From: Bacteroidota bacterium
GTDB taxonomy: Bacteria > Bacteroidota > Bacteroidia > Bacteroidales > UBA10428
Reading direction: 5' to 3'
Length of the DNA stretch: 64,000 bases
NCBI GenBank assembly: GCA_023442525.1
Contig: JAEZZA010000032.1
Coordinates: 1-64,000, forward strand
A program made the translations under genes and the position numbers. Position 1 is the stretch's first letter, and every line of letters begins with the position of its first letter. The notes under the pieces were generated by a model. It was not told the origin of the DNA, ran no database searches, and was given only the letters and a program-made list of their open reading frames with translations. Positions 44,089 to 51,630 of the stretch are shown here, piece by piece.

Positions 44089-44149
44089 AAAAAAAAGGCC
44101 ATTTCCTTAATGGAGAATGGCCTTTATATAATGGATACAGTCCATTCTC
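44089..44149 (-). promoter_or_regulatory. Candidate gltB attenuator: terminator and competing anti-terminator
   Basis: Minus-strand order. Arm A GAGAATGG (44149-44142); arm B CCATTCTC (44120-44113), which can pair with A over 8 bases; the terminator stem AAAGGCCATT (44125-44116) with AATGGCCTTT (44103-44094), a perfect 10-pair hairpin with 12-base loop; and a U run of eight (44096-44089). The terminator's first arm shares five bases (44120-44116) with arm B, so A:B and the terminator exclude each other. Arm A begins inside the stop codon of the short leader frame (44201-44148). Simple termination of gltA read-through is the alternative. Confidence 0.65.
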
Positions 44150-44201
44150 AGTGAGATCGTACAATATTGAGGCACTTATCGATGTTATTTCTTTTATTCA
44201 T
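44148..44201 (-). CDS. Putative 17-residue gltB leader peptide
   Basis: A 17-codon frame, MNKRNNIDKCLNIVRSH, starts at 44201 with AGGGGA nine bases upstream as a possible ribosome site and ends with TGA at 44150-44148, in the first bases of arm A of the candidate attenuator. Four of its residues are Asn; there is no Glu or Gln run. A ribosome finishing the frame would cover arm A and favour termination; a stalled or absent ribosome would allow A:B to form. Coding function is inferred from layout alone. Confidence 0.45.
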   Translation of the reverse strand: MNKRNNIDKCLNIVRSH

Positions 44202-44227
44202 GTTAATACATCCCCTAAATTTCCGGG

Positions 44228-44235
44228 CAAATATA
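44228..44235 (-). promoter_or_regulatory. Promoter-like -7 box for the gltB leader
   Basis: TATATTTG on the minus strand matches TAnnTTTG. The expected start is about 44221, five bases before the AGGGGA of the leader frame. No TTG lies 19-21 bases upstream, so the -33 part is weak. It sits between the gltA stop (44296) and the leader, which would make gltBD a separate transcript from gltA. Confidence 0.45.
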
Positions 44236-44295
44236 CACTAATTATGCGTATTATCGATACGTTACTGCCAAAAATAAGGGGTTTAAATTCATATA

Positions 44296-45648
44296 TTACT
44301 CTCTTTCCTCAATTGCTTCATACTCTATTCTGCCAAACACATTTTTATAAGCAGGTCGGATGATTCTACGAGAGGCAAAAGTTACCTCTTCGAGACGGTG
44401 TGCACACCATCCGGCCATTCTGGCTATTGCAAAGATAGGTGTGAAAAGTTCCTTGGGAATGTCTATACACTTATAAACAAATCCGGAATAAAAATCGACA
44501 TTCGCACTGATCACTTTTGTACTTCCTTCTTTGAAACTGGCAAAGGCTTCGGGAGCAAGTTTTTCTACCGATTCGTAAAGTTCATATTCATCAAGTTTGC
44601 CTTTGGTTTCGGCCAGTTCCCTTGCTTTATTCTTGAGCAGGACAGCTCTCGGATCGGACAAGGTATAAATTGCGTGGCCTATTCCGTACAGTTTTCCGGA
44701 ACCATCACCAGCTTCACCGCGCAAAATTTTCTTCAGGTATTCCAGTAATTCGCCTTTGTTTTTCCAGTCTTTAACATTCTTCTTAATATCCCTCATCATT
44801 TCTTCAACCTGCAGGTTTGCACCGCCATGAAGAAATCCTTTGAGCGATCCGAGTCCGGCAGATATTGCAGAATACGTATCTGTTCCGGCCGAGCTGATTA
44901 CGCGGGTGGCAAATGTTGAATTATTACCTCCGCCATGTTCGGCGTGCAGCACTAAAGCCAGGTCGAGAATATCCGCCTCCAGTTTATCATAATCTTCCCC
45001 CTTCAGCATATAAAGGAAATTCTCGGCAGTACTCAAAGCCGGATCGGGATGCCGGAAGATAAGAGATTTCCGCTGGTACGTGTGCCTGAAACCAAAATAT
45101 ACATAGGCGGCAATAACCGGGAATTTAGCGATCAGGTTGAGTGATTGCTTCAACAGGTTAATGTGTGAATAATTTTCTGCTTCATCGTCCTGGGTATACA
45201 TAACCAGGATGGACCGTGTCAGCATATTCATAATGTTTTTTCCCCTGAACGACAATATCAGATTCACAAAACTGTGAGGCAAATCTCTGTGGCCTGCCAT
45301 ATAGGATGTGAAAAGATCGAGATCCTCCCTGGAAGGCAAATTTCCGGTAAGCAGCAGATAAATGGTCTCGTCGAATCCATGTCTCTTGTCCTTCTGGAAG
45401 CCATGAACCAGGTCCTCCACATCGATACCCCTGTAATAGAGTTTACCCTCACAGGGAATGATCAGGCCGTCCTTTTTTTCATAGCCTATAACATCACCGA
45501 TGTTGGTAAGCCCGACAAGCACACCGGAGCCATCCTGATTCCGGAGACCTCTTTTGACATTGTAAGTATCAAATAAGTTTTTGTCAATTTGCGCAGCCTT
45601 AACTGTAATTTCCTCCAGTTTCTGCATGAATTCGTTTAATGATCGCAT
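44296..45648 (-). CDS. gltA: Citrate synthase
   Basis: 450-residue citrate synthase family enzyme, which condenses oxaloacetate and acetyl-CoA at the entry of the TCA cycle. The catalytic His regions are LHAEHGGGNNSTF and GFLHGGANLQVEEM, and the C-terminal Asp region is SANVDFYSGFVY. The long N-terminus (about 50 residues before the conserved core) and GKLYYRGIDVEDLV are typical of the Bacteroidota form. A methylcitrate activity cannot be excluded. It starts 31 bases after proA on the same strand and lies upstream of the gltB leader, linking carbon entry to glutamate synthesis. Confidence 0.92.
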   Translation of the reverse strand: MRSLNEFMQKLEEITVKAAQIDKNLFDTYNVKRGLRNQDGSGVLVGLTNIGDVIGYEKKDGLIIPCEGKLYYRGIDVEDLVHGFQKDKRHGFDETIYLLLTGNLPSREDLDLFTSYMAGHRDLPHSFVNLILSFRGKNIMNMLTRSILVMYTQDDEAENYSHINLLKQSLNLIAKFPVIAAYVYFGFRHTYQRKSLIFRHPDPALSTAENFLYMLKGEDYDKLEADILDLALVLHAEHGGGNNSTFATRVISSAGTDTYSAISAGLGSLKGFLHGGANLQVEEMMRDIKKNVKDWKNKGELLEYLKKILRGEAGDGSGKLYGIGHAIYTLSDPRAVLLKNKARELAETKGKLDEYELYESVEKLAPEAFASFKEGSTKVISANVDFYSGFVYKCIDIPKELFTPIFAIARMAGWCAHRLEEVTFASRRIIRPAYKNVFGRIEYEAIEERE

Positions 45649-45679
45649 GAGGATGAGAATTAGCTGTGATTAACTATTA

Positions 45680-46939
45680 TCAATGTCGTACCTGTCCGTT
45701 TCCAAAAATAATATACTTGGGTGCCATCAGGTCTTTCAAACCCATCGGGCCTCTGACATGCAGTTTCTGATTGCTGATGCCCATTTCGGCACCCAGACCG
45801 AATTCGTTGCCATCGCTGAACCGCGTTGATGCATTTATAAAACAGGCAGCTGAATCTACTTCGTTAATGAATCGCAATCCTCTTTCATAACTGTCTGTAA
45901 CAATGGCATCGGAGTGATGTGAGCTGTGGATATTGATATGATCGATGGCTTCATCCAGGTCTTCGACGATCTTTATTGAAAGAACCAGGTCTAAGTATTC
46001 GGTAGTCCAGTCATCGGGTGAAGCTTCTTCGATATCCTTAATAATCTGCCTGGTTTTTTCGCATCCTTTCAGCTTTACTCCGGCCTTATCGTAAAGTGAT
46101 TTCATTTCGGGCAGGAATGTATAGGCAATCTGACTGTTCACAAGCAGGGTTTCCATGGCATTACATACGCCGGGGCGCTGTACTTTGGCGTTATAGCATA
46201 TTTCCAATGCCATCTTCACACTGGCAAACTCGTCGACGTAAGTATGACAAATACCCAGGTCGTGGCGAATCACCGGAATCAGGGAATTTTCCTCTACCAT
46301 TCGTATCAGCTGTAAACCTCCCCGGGGAATAACAACGTCGATATAATCCCTGAGTTTCACCATTTCAACAACCGATTCACGGTTTGTATTCTCAACCATT
46401 GACACTGCTTCGGCAGGAAGTCCCATTTTCACAAGTGCATTCCGTATAATCTTTGTGAGTGCCAGATTGGAATTTATGGCATCCGACCCTCCTCTTAGGA
46501 TTACTCCGTTACCTGATTTAATTGTAAGAGCAGCCACTTCGATGCAAACGTTGGGTCGTGATTCAAAAATTATGGCAAGGACACCTATCGGAACCCTCAT
46601 TTGGCCTACTTTTAATCCGTTTGGCAGGATGTTCATGTTGAATATTTCCCCCACCGGATCCTTAAGATTCCTTACATCGTCGAGAACCCCGATCATTCCG
46701 TCGATTCTTTTATCATTAAGAGTTAACCTGTCGATAAAAGCATCGGATAATCCTTTGGCTTTTCCGGCTTCTATATCTTTCTTGTTTGCAGCAATAATTT
46801 CAATACGGCTTTCATTAATACCGTCTGCAATAGCCAGTAGAACACTATCCTTAACCGCTGTATTCGTTTTTGCCAGTATACGTGAAGCCTTTTTCACGCC
46901 GGCAGCCATATTTATCAAATTTTGTTTAAGATCATCCAT
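45680..46939 (-). CDS. proA: Glutamate-5-semialdehyde dehydrogenase
   Basis: 419-residue enzyme that reduces glutamyl-5-phosphate to the semialdehyde, the second step of proline synthesis. The aldehyde-dehydrogenase Cys is in VQRPGVCNAMETLLV, and the family phrases GVLAIIFESRPNV, ILRGGSDAINSN and EFGLGAEMGISNQKLHVRGP are present. I use ATG at 46939 (MDDLKQNL), which overlaps the proB end by eight bases; an in-frame Met at 46969 is possible but lies deep in proB. Confidence 0.95.
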   Translation of the reverse strand: MDDLKQNLINMAAGVKKASRILAKTNTAVKDSVLLAIADGINESRIEIIAANKKDIEAGKAKGLSDAFIDRLTLNDKRIDGMIGVLDDVRNLKDPVGEIFNMNILPNGLKVGQMRVPIGVLAIIFESRPNVCIEVAALTIKSGNGVILRGGSDAINSNLALTKIIRNALVKMGLPAEAVSMVENTNRESVVEMVKLRDYIDVVIPRGGLQLIRMVEENSLIPVIRHDLGICHTYVDEFASVKMALEICYNAKVQRPGVCNAMETLLVNSQIAYTFLPEMKSLYDKAGVKLKGCEKTRQIIKDIEEASPDDWTTEYLDLVLSIKIVEDLDEAIDHINIHSSHHSDAIVTDSYERGLRFINEVDSAACFINASTRFSDGNEFGLGAEMGISNQKLHVRGPMGLKDLMAPKYIIFGNGQVRH

Positions 46940-47750
46940 GGTGATGAAAGTTTTCAGCATTTGCCACAAAATGAGTACCTACTTCCTTGCCGGCCAGAAT
47001 ATCAAACAGAATAGCCGGATCGGAACCACTTGCTATCAGGCAGTCAATGCCGTCGTGAAGGCATATTTTTGCCGCCGAGATTTTGGTAACCATCCCTCCG
47101 GTACTAAAAGATGAGCCTGCGCCGGATGCCAGCAATTCGAGTTCGGGTGTGATTTCCAAAACCGAGTGAATAATTTCGGCTCTCTTTTCGGTCCTGGGAT
47201 CGGCATTGTACAGTCCATCTATATCCGAAAGCATAATCAAAAGATCAGCCTCTGTGAGTGAAGCCACAATGGCAGATAATGTATCGTTATCGCCGAATTC
47301 AATTTCGTTGGTAGCAATGGTATCATTCTCATTAATGATAGGAATGATGTCCATTTCGAGTAATCTGAAAAGCGTACTTCGTGCATTCAAATTTCTGGAA
47401 GGTATATCAACCACATCTTTGGTAAGTAGTACCTGTGCAACAATCTGGTTATATTCCTCGAAAAACCGCTGGTAAATCTTCATAAGTTCAGCCTGTCCCA
47501 CGGCAGCCAGTGCCTGCTTTTTGGGCAATTCGTCAGGACGCTTTGTTACTCCTAATCGTCCCGATCCTACGCCTATAGCACCCGATGTAACAAGCATCAC
47601 CTGTACACCTTGTCTTCTTAAAGCACTCAGCACATAAGCCAGCTTTTCCATGCTGTGAAAATTCATCCTTCCGTTCGGATACGACAGCGATGAGGTTCCT
47701 ATCTTAACAACGATTCTGTTCTTGTTTTTTAAAACTTCCCTGTAATCCAT
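46932..47750 (-). CDS. proB: Glutamate 5-kinase
   Basis: 272-residue kinase that makes glutamyl-5-phosphate from glutamate and ATP. It is the short form, without the C-terminal PUA domain. Active-site elements are all visible: RIVVKIGTSSLS with the catalytic Lys, TSGAIGVG, IINENDTIATNEIEFGDND, LLIMLSDIDGLY and TGGMVTK. The ATG at 47750 is preceded by GGAGG seven bases away; the open frame extends further as a GTG. It ends within the proA start and lies 13 bases after a related but altered paralogue. Being intact, it is the likely working ProB. Confidence 0.95.
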   Translation of the reverse strand: MDYREVLKNKNRIVVKIGTSSLSYPNGRMNFHSMEKLAYVLSALRRQGVQVMLVTSGAIGVGSGRLGVTKRPDELPKKQALAAVGQAELMKIYQRFFEEYNQIVAQVLLTKDVVDIPSRNLNARSTLFRLLEMDIIPIINENDTIATNEIEFGDNDTLSAIVASLTEADLLIMLSDIDGLYNADPRTEKRAEIIHSVLEITPELELLASGAGSSFSTGGMVTKISAAKICLHDGIDCLIASGSDPAILFDILAGKEVGTHFVANAENFHHHG

Positions 47751-47763
47751 TTTGCGCCTCCGT

Positions 47764-48450
47764 TCAATGATCAAAAACAATTTCACCTATTGATGCCGGA
47801 AATCCGGCATTCATCTCTTCCTCACCGGGGAAAAGAACATGGTAATACGACTCGATCCGATGCTGCAATTCAGTTTCTCCGTCCACCAGTATAGCAGCAC
47901 GGTTATTACCCGGAACAATCAGGTATTTCCCGTCCATTTCCATCTTAATCACAATAAAATCGGCCTTGACAATATTGGCCACTATGTGCGCCAGCGGATA
48001 ATTATCGTCGTATTCAATATCTGTGGTTGAAATGGGATCGTTTTCATTGATCACAGGGATTATGCTCATCTCAAGAAGCATGTTGAAAGTATTCCGGGTA
48101 TTTTCCACACGCTCGGGATAGTCAACAATATCACTTGTTAATAATACCTGTGCTATAATCTGGTTATAATCATCAAAAAACCTCTGGTAGCAACGTATCA
48201 GTTCTGCCTGTCCCACAGCTGCAGTTGCCTGCATGTCTATCTGGTTATCGGGCAGTTTGTTGAGCTTAAGCTTTTCAGAACCCAGCACAATGGCACCCGA
48301 CGAAACCACGAGTACCTGTTTACCACTATTGTGTAAATTTGTGATAACCATGGCCAGCCTGTCCATTTTTCTTGGGCTGATTTTACCATTTGGACCGAGT
48401 AAGGTGGAAATTTCCACACGAACTACAATGGTTTGTTTATTGTTTCCCAT
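47764..48450 (-). CDS. Degenerate ProB-like paralogue, probably catalytically dead
   Basis: 228-residue amino-acid-kinase-fold protein, clearly a paralogue of the adjacent proB: shared blocks include AVGQAELIRCYQRFFDDYNQIIAQVLLTSDIVD and INENDPIST. Key sites differ. The catalytic Lys-Gly-Thr motif (KIGTSSL) is RVEISTL, SGAIGVG is SGAIVLG, SDIDGLYN is MEMDGKYL and the TGGMxTK ATP motif and C-terminus are missing, making it about 45 residues shorter. The reading frame is intact and overlaps argH by 14 bases, so it is kept rather than decaying. A regulatory partner of ProB is possible. Confidence 0.8.
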   Translation of the reverse strand: MGNNKQTIVVRVEISTLLGPNGKISPRKMDRLAMVITNLHNSGKQVLVVSSGAIVLGSEKLKLNKLPDNQIDMQATAAVGQAELIRCYQRFFDDYNQIIAQVLLTSDIVDYPERVENTRNTFNMLLEMSIIPVINENDPISTTDIEYDDNYPLAHIVANIVKADFIVIKMEMDGKYLIVPGNNRAAILVDGETELQHRIESYYHVLFPGEEEMNAGFPASIGEIVFDH

Positions 48451-49789
48451 AACCTGATCGTTTCAGTAAATTGTCAACTGCTTTACGCGCCTTCTCAAAA
48501 TCAAAGTCACTCAATATTCGTTCCATTTTCTCAACTATCCTGTCATTGCACAGATTTCCCAAACTGCCCTGATGGGTGTGATTCACCCGTGAATCGGGTT
48601 TGTAACTGCCATCGGCAATTGATGCGGCCACCTGTTTATAGGCATCTCTGAACGGAATTCCTTCAAGTACTTTCCGGTTAACTTCTTCAACCGTAAATAC
48701 ATATTCATATCGCTTATCATTCAGAATATCCCGGGCAGGAGTGATTTGTGAAACAGAATATGATGCGGTTTCAAGACATTCAATAAGACTGCCGAATGAC
48801 GGGAACAGTATTTCTTTTATTACCTGGAAATCGCGGAAATACCCTGACGGAAGATTCACAAGAATATGGGAAATATCTGCCGGCAGTGATTGAATCCGGT
48901 TGCATTTCGACCGTATCAGTTCAAATACGTCGGGGTTCTTTTTATGTGGCATAATACTCGAGCCTGTTGTCAGTTCATCGGGTAATGAAACAAATCCAAA
49001 ATTCTGGCTGTTGAAAAGGCAAACATCGTTGGCCATTCTTGAAAGGGTACCGGCAAGGTTTGCCAGTGCCATGGCCGTAATTCGTTCGAGTTTTCCCCTG
49101 CCCATCTGGGCATGAACCACGTTGAAATTCATTGTTGAGAATCCCAGCAACGTGGTGGTCTGCTCCCTGTCGATAGGGAAAGATGAGCCGTATCCGGCTG
49201 CGGATCCCAGGGGATTCTGATCGGCAATTCTGTAGGCAGCCTGAAGAAGTATCATATCCTCGGTAAGGCTCTCGGCATAAGCACCAAACCACAAGCCAAA
49301 AGAAGAAGGCATGGCCACCTGGAGATGAGTGTATCCGGGAATTAAATAATCTTTATATCTCTCACTGAGTGAAATGAGTATTTCAAACAGATTGTGAGTA
49401 AGTTGGACGATCTCAGTTAATTTATCCCTTACAAACAGTTTAATATCCAAAAGCACCTGGTCGTTTCTCGACCGTGCTGAGTGAATCTTCTTTCCCGTGT
49501 CGCCCAGTTTACGGGTCAATATGAACTCAACCTGGGAATGAACATCCTCAATTCCATCGTCTATTTTAAAAATGCCGTTACTGATATCGGAATAAATCAG
49601 TCCCAATTCTTCAAGCAAAGCTTCCAGATCTCTATCTGATAATAAACCGGCTTTGTTCAGCATGATGATATGGGCCATGGAGCCCAGAACATCATACTGT
49701 GCGAGAAACAGATCGGTCTCCCTGTCGTTTCCGACAGTGAATTTTTCGATCAGTTTATCGGTTGCCGTATTTTTATCCCATAGTTTCAT
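48437..49789 (-). CDS. argH: Argininosuccinate lyase
   Basis: 450-residue ArgH, which splits argininosuccinate into arginine and fumarate. The signature GSSIMPHKKNPDVFELIRSK (about residues 279-298 region) holds the catalytic Ser loop, and EDVHSQVEFILTRKLG and HSARSRNDQVLLDIKLF complete the active site of the homotetramer. It starts 12 bases after argG, and its end overlaps the ProB-like gene by 14 bases. Confidence 0.95.
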   Translation of the reverse strand: MKLWDKNTATDKLIEKFTVGNDRETDLFLAQYDVLGSMAHIIMLNKAGLLSDRDLEALLEELGLIYSDISNGIFKIDDGIEDVHSQVEFILTRKLGDTGKKIHSARSRNDQVLLDIKLFVRDKLTEIVQLTHNLFEILISLSERYKDYLIPGYTHLQVAMPSSFGLWFGAYAESLTEDMILLQAAYRIADQNPLGSAAGYGSSFPIDREQTTTLLGFSTMNFNVVHAQMGRGKLERITAMALANLAGTLSRMANDVCLFNSQNFGFVSLPDELTTGSSIMPHKKNPDVFELIRSKCNRIQSLPADISHILVNLPSGYFRDFQVIKEILFPSFGSLIECLETASYSVSQITPARDILNDKRYEYVFTVEEVNRKVLEGIPFRDAYKQVAASIADGSYKPDSRVNHTHQGSLGNLCNDRIVEKMERILSDFDFEKARKAVDNLLKRSGYGKQ

Positions 49790-49801
49790 CCGGGGAATAT
49801 G

Positions 49802-51034
49802 TTATTTGTTTTTTCTTGTAGTGATGGCATGATGTGCCATAAGACGTATGGCATTTATCTTTATAAAGCCCTCGCTGTCCTTCTGGTCGAATCCTCCGGC
49901 GATGTCCATACTCGACAGTTCTTTATCATACAGTGAACTCGGGGAAACCCTGCCGTCGATAATGACATTTCCTTTATAAAGAGTAACATAAACTACACCG
50001 GTAATGAGTTCCTGGCTTTTATCAATGGCCGACATGAGAAATTCCATTTCAGGGCTGAACCAGAATCCATTATACACTATTTCGGCAAAAACAGGCGAAA
50101 GCATGTTACGCAACCTCATAACTTCGCGGTCCATGGCAATGCCTTCGATATCCATGTGTGCATGAAGAAGTATGGTTCCGGCCGGGGTTTCGTACACTCC
50201 GCGGGATTTTATACCCACAAAACGGTTTTCAACCATATCGAGTAATCCGACGCCATTTTCACCGCCTACCTTATTCAGGTAAACAAATAGTTCGAGAGGA
50301 TCCTCGTAACTGGTCTTATCATCGGTATTTACCACTTTTACCGGGATACCGTCCTTAAAATGTATTTCCAGGTGCGTTTCTTTGTCTGGAGCCAGTTGGG
50401 GTGGCACCATTTTGGTGAGCATCTCATGATCGGGCTTATAAGCGGGATCCTCGAGAATACCAGCCTCATGACTGATATGCATCAGGTTGTCGTCTTCACT
50501 GTAAGGCTTTTTAACCGTTGCTTTAACCGGTATGTTTTTGGCAGTTGCATAATTAAGCATATCCGTGCGTCCCTTGAACTGATCAAGAAATTCCTGCATT
50601 TTCCAGGGTGCCAGAACCTTTATTTTGGGATTCAGAGCGTAATAGGATAATTCAAATCTTACCTGATCGTTGCCTTTTCCTGTAGCCCCGTGCGATACCC
50701 ATTGTGCATTTTCTTTACGGGCTATTTCGATCTGATATTTGGCTATCACCGGACGTGCCAGCGAAGTACCAAGAAGGTACCGGCTTTCGTAAACAGCATT
50801 GGCTTTGAGCGCCGGGAATATGTAATCGGTAACAAATTCCTTCTTCAGATCCATTATGTAAACTTTGGATGCACCAATTTTTAATGCCTTTTTTTCCACT
50901 TCGGCAAAATCATCATCCTGACCGACATCGGCAACGTAAGCGATTACTTCATATCCTTTGTCAATAAGCCATTGAAGTATAACGGAAGTGTCAAGTCCGC
51001 CACTGTAAGCCAAAACTACTTTTTCCTTACTCAT
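49802..51034 (-). CDS. argG: Argininosuccinate synthase
   Basis: 410-residue ArgG, which joins citrulline and aspartate using ATP. The PP-motif is AYSGGLDTSV near the start, and SHGATGKGNDQVRFEL and the substrate loop FVGIKSRGVYETPAGT are intact. The gene shares one base with the stop of argR upstream and is the second gene of the argR-argG-argH set. Confidence 0.96.
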   Translation of the reverse strand: MSKEKVVLAYSGGLDTSVILQWLIDKGYEVIAYVADVGQDDDFAEVEKKALKIGASKVYIMDLKKEFVTDYIFPALKANAVYESRYLLGTSLARPVIAKYQIEIARKENAQWVSHGATGKGNDQVRFELSYYALNPKIKVLAPWKMQEFLDQFKGRTDMLNYATAKNIPVKATVKKPYSEDDNLMHISHEAGILEDPAYKPDHEMLTKMVPPQLAPDKETHLEIHFKDGIPVKVVNTDDKTSYEDPLELFVYLNKVGGENGVGLLDMVENRFVGIKSRGVYETPAGTILLHAHMDIEGIAMDREVMRLRNMLSPVFAEIVYNGFWFSPEMEFLMSAIDKSQELITGVVYVTLYKGNVIIDGRVSPSSLYDKELSSMDIAGGFDQKDSEGFIKINAIRLMAHHAITTRKNK

Positions 51035-51510
51035 TATTTAATTTTATTCTTTAATTCAGGTATTATAATTATAAGTGTATTAACCACATCTTTCTCTGTA
51101 ACATTATCATGAGGTATGATGAGGATGGTATCGTCGCCGGCCAGAGTACCGACAATTTCAAACGGATTAAATTTATCGATAAGCGATGCGATGCTGGGAG
51201 CATACCCTGGCAGGGTCCTGATGATACCCAGTTTATTTGCAAACTGTATGGATACAAATCCCTGTGCAGCGTAGCTTTCCGCCAGTTCCTGTCCCGGCAG
51301 ATGATGCTGATCGGGAAGCTCGTAAATATATCCCCTTTCAACATCAGAGATCTTGTTTACTTTAAGGAATTTTAAATCCCTTGAGAGTGTGGCCTGTGTG
51401 TAGTTCAATCCTTTTTTCTCCAGCAGTTCAAGAAGTTCTTCCTGGCTGGATACTTTCTGTGAGGAAATGATGTTCCTGATTGCTAAGAGTCTTTCTGTTC
51501 TGTTTCCCAT
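51034..51510 (-). CDS. argR: Arginine repressor
   Basis: 158-residue ArgR. The N-terminal winged helix (about 1-70) contains SQEELLELLEKKGLNYTQATLSRD, the operator-reading part, and the C-terminal domain has the arginine-binding and trimer motif GTLAGDDTILIIPHD. It probably represses its own operon when arginine is plentiful; three ArgR-box-like sites lie across its promoter. It is the first gene of a minus-strand run through argG, argH, both proB genes and proA. Confidence 0.94.
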   Translation of the reverse strand: MGNRTERLLAIRNIISSQKVSSQEELLELLEKKGLNYTQATLSRDLKFLKVNKISDVERGYIYELPDQHHLPGQELAESYAAQGFVSIQFANKLGIIRTLPGYAPSIASLIDKFNPFEIVGTLAGDDTILIIPHDNVTEKDVVNTLIIIIPELKNKIK

Positions 51511-51567
51511 GACGTATATTTATTCATTGGTGATGCAAATATATGCATTGATTTATTAATATGCAAG
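51511..51567 (-). promoter_or_regulatory. argR promoter covered by ArgR-box-like sites
   Basis: Minus-strand promoter: TTG at 51566-51564, 20-base spacer, TATATTTG at 51543-51536. Three sites resemble the known box (CATGAATAAAAATKCAAK): 51550-51567 (plus strand, 13 of 18 matches), the inverted repeat ATGCAAATATATGCAT at 51533-51548 over the -7 box, and ATGAATAAATAT within 51511-51528 (minus strand) at the transcript start. Binding would block argR transcription and perhaps carB on the other side. Confidence 0.6.
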
Positions 51568-51586
51568 CAAAATTTAAAAATATTTG

Positions 51587-51594
51587 TACTTTTG
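51587..51594 (+). promoter_or_regulatory. Promoter-like -7 box for carB
   Basis: TACTTTTG fits TAnnTTTG and lies 36 bases before the carB ATG. The expected -33 position (51564-51567) has no TTG and instead coincides with the outermost ArgR-box-like site, so activity may depend on another factor. Confidence 0.4.
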
Positions 51595-51630
51595 GGCCAA
51601 ATATAGAACTATTTTTTTCAGCAATAATAC

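Noticed and set aside
47764..48450. Second proB as a decayed pseudogene or frameshift remnant
   Set aside because: The frame is intact over 228 codons with overlaps to argH and good conservation outside the active site; loss of function appears selective rather than random.
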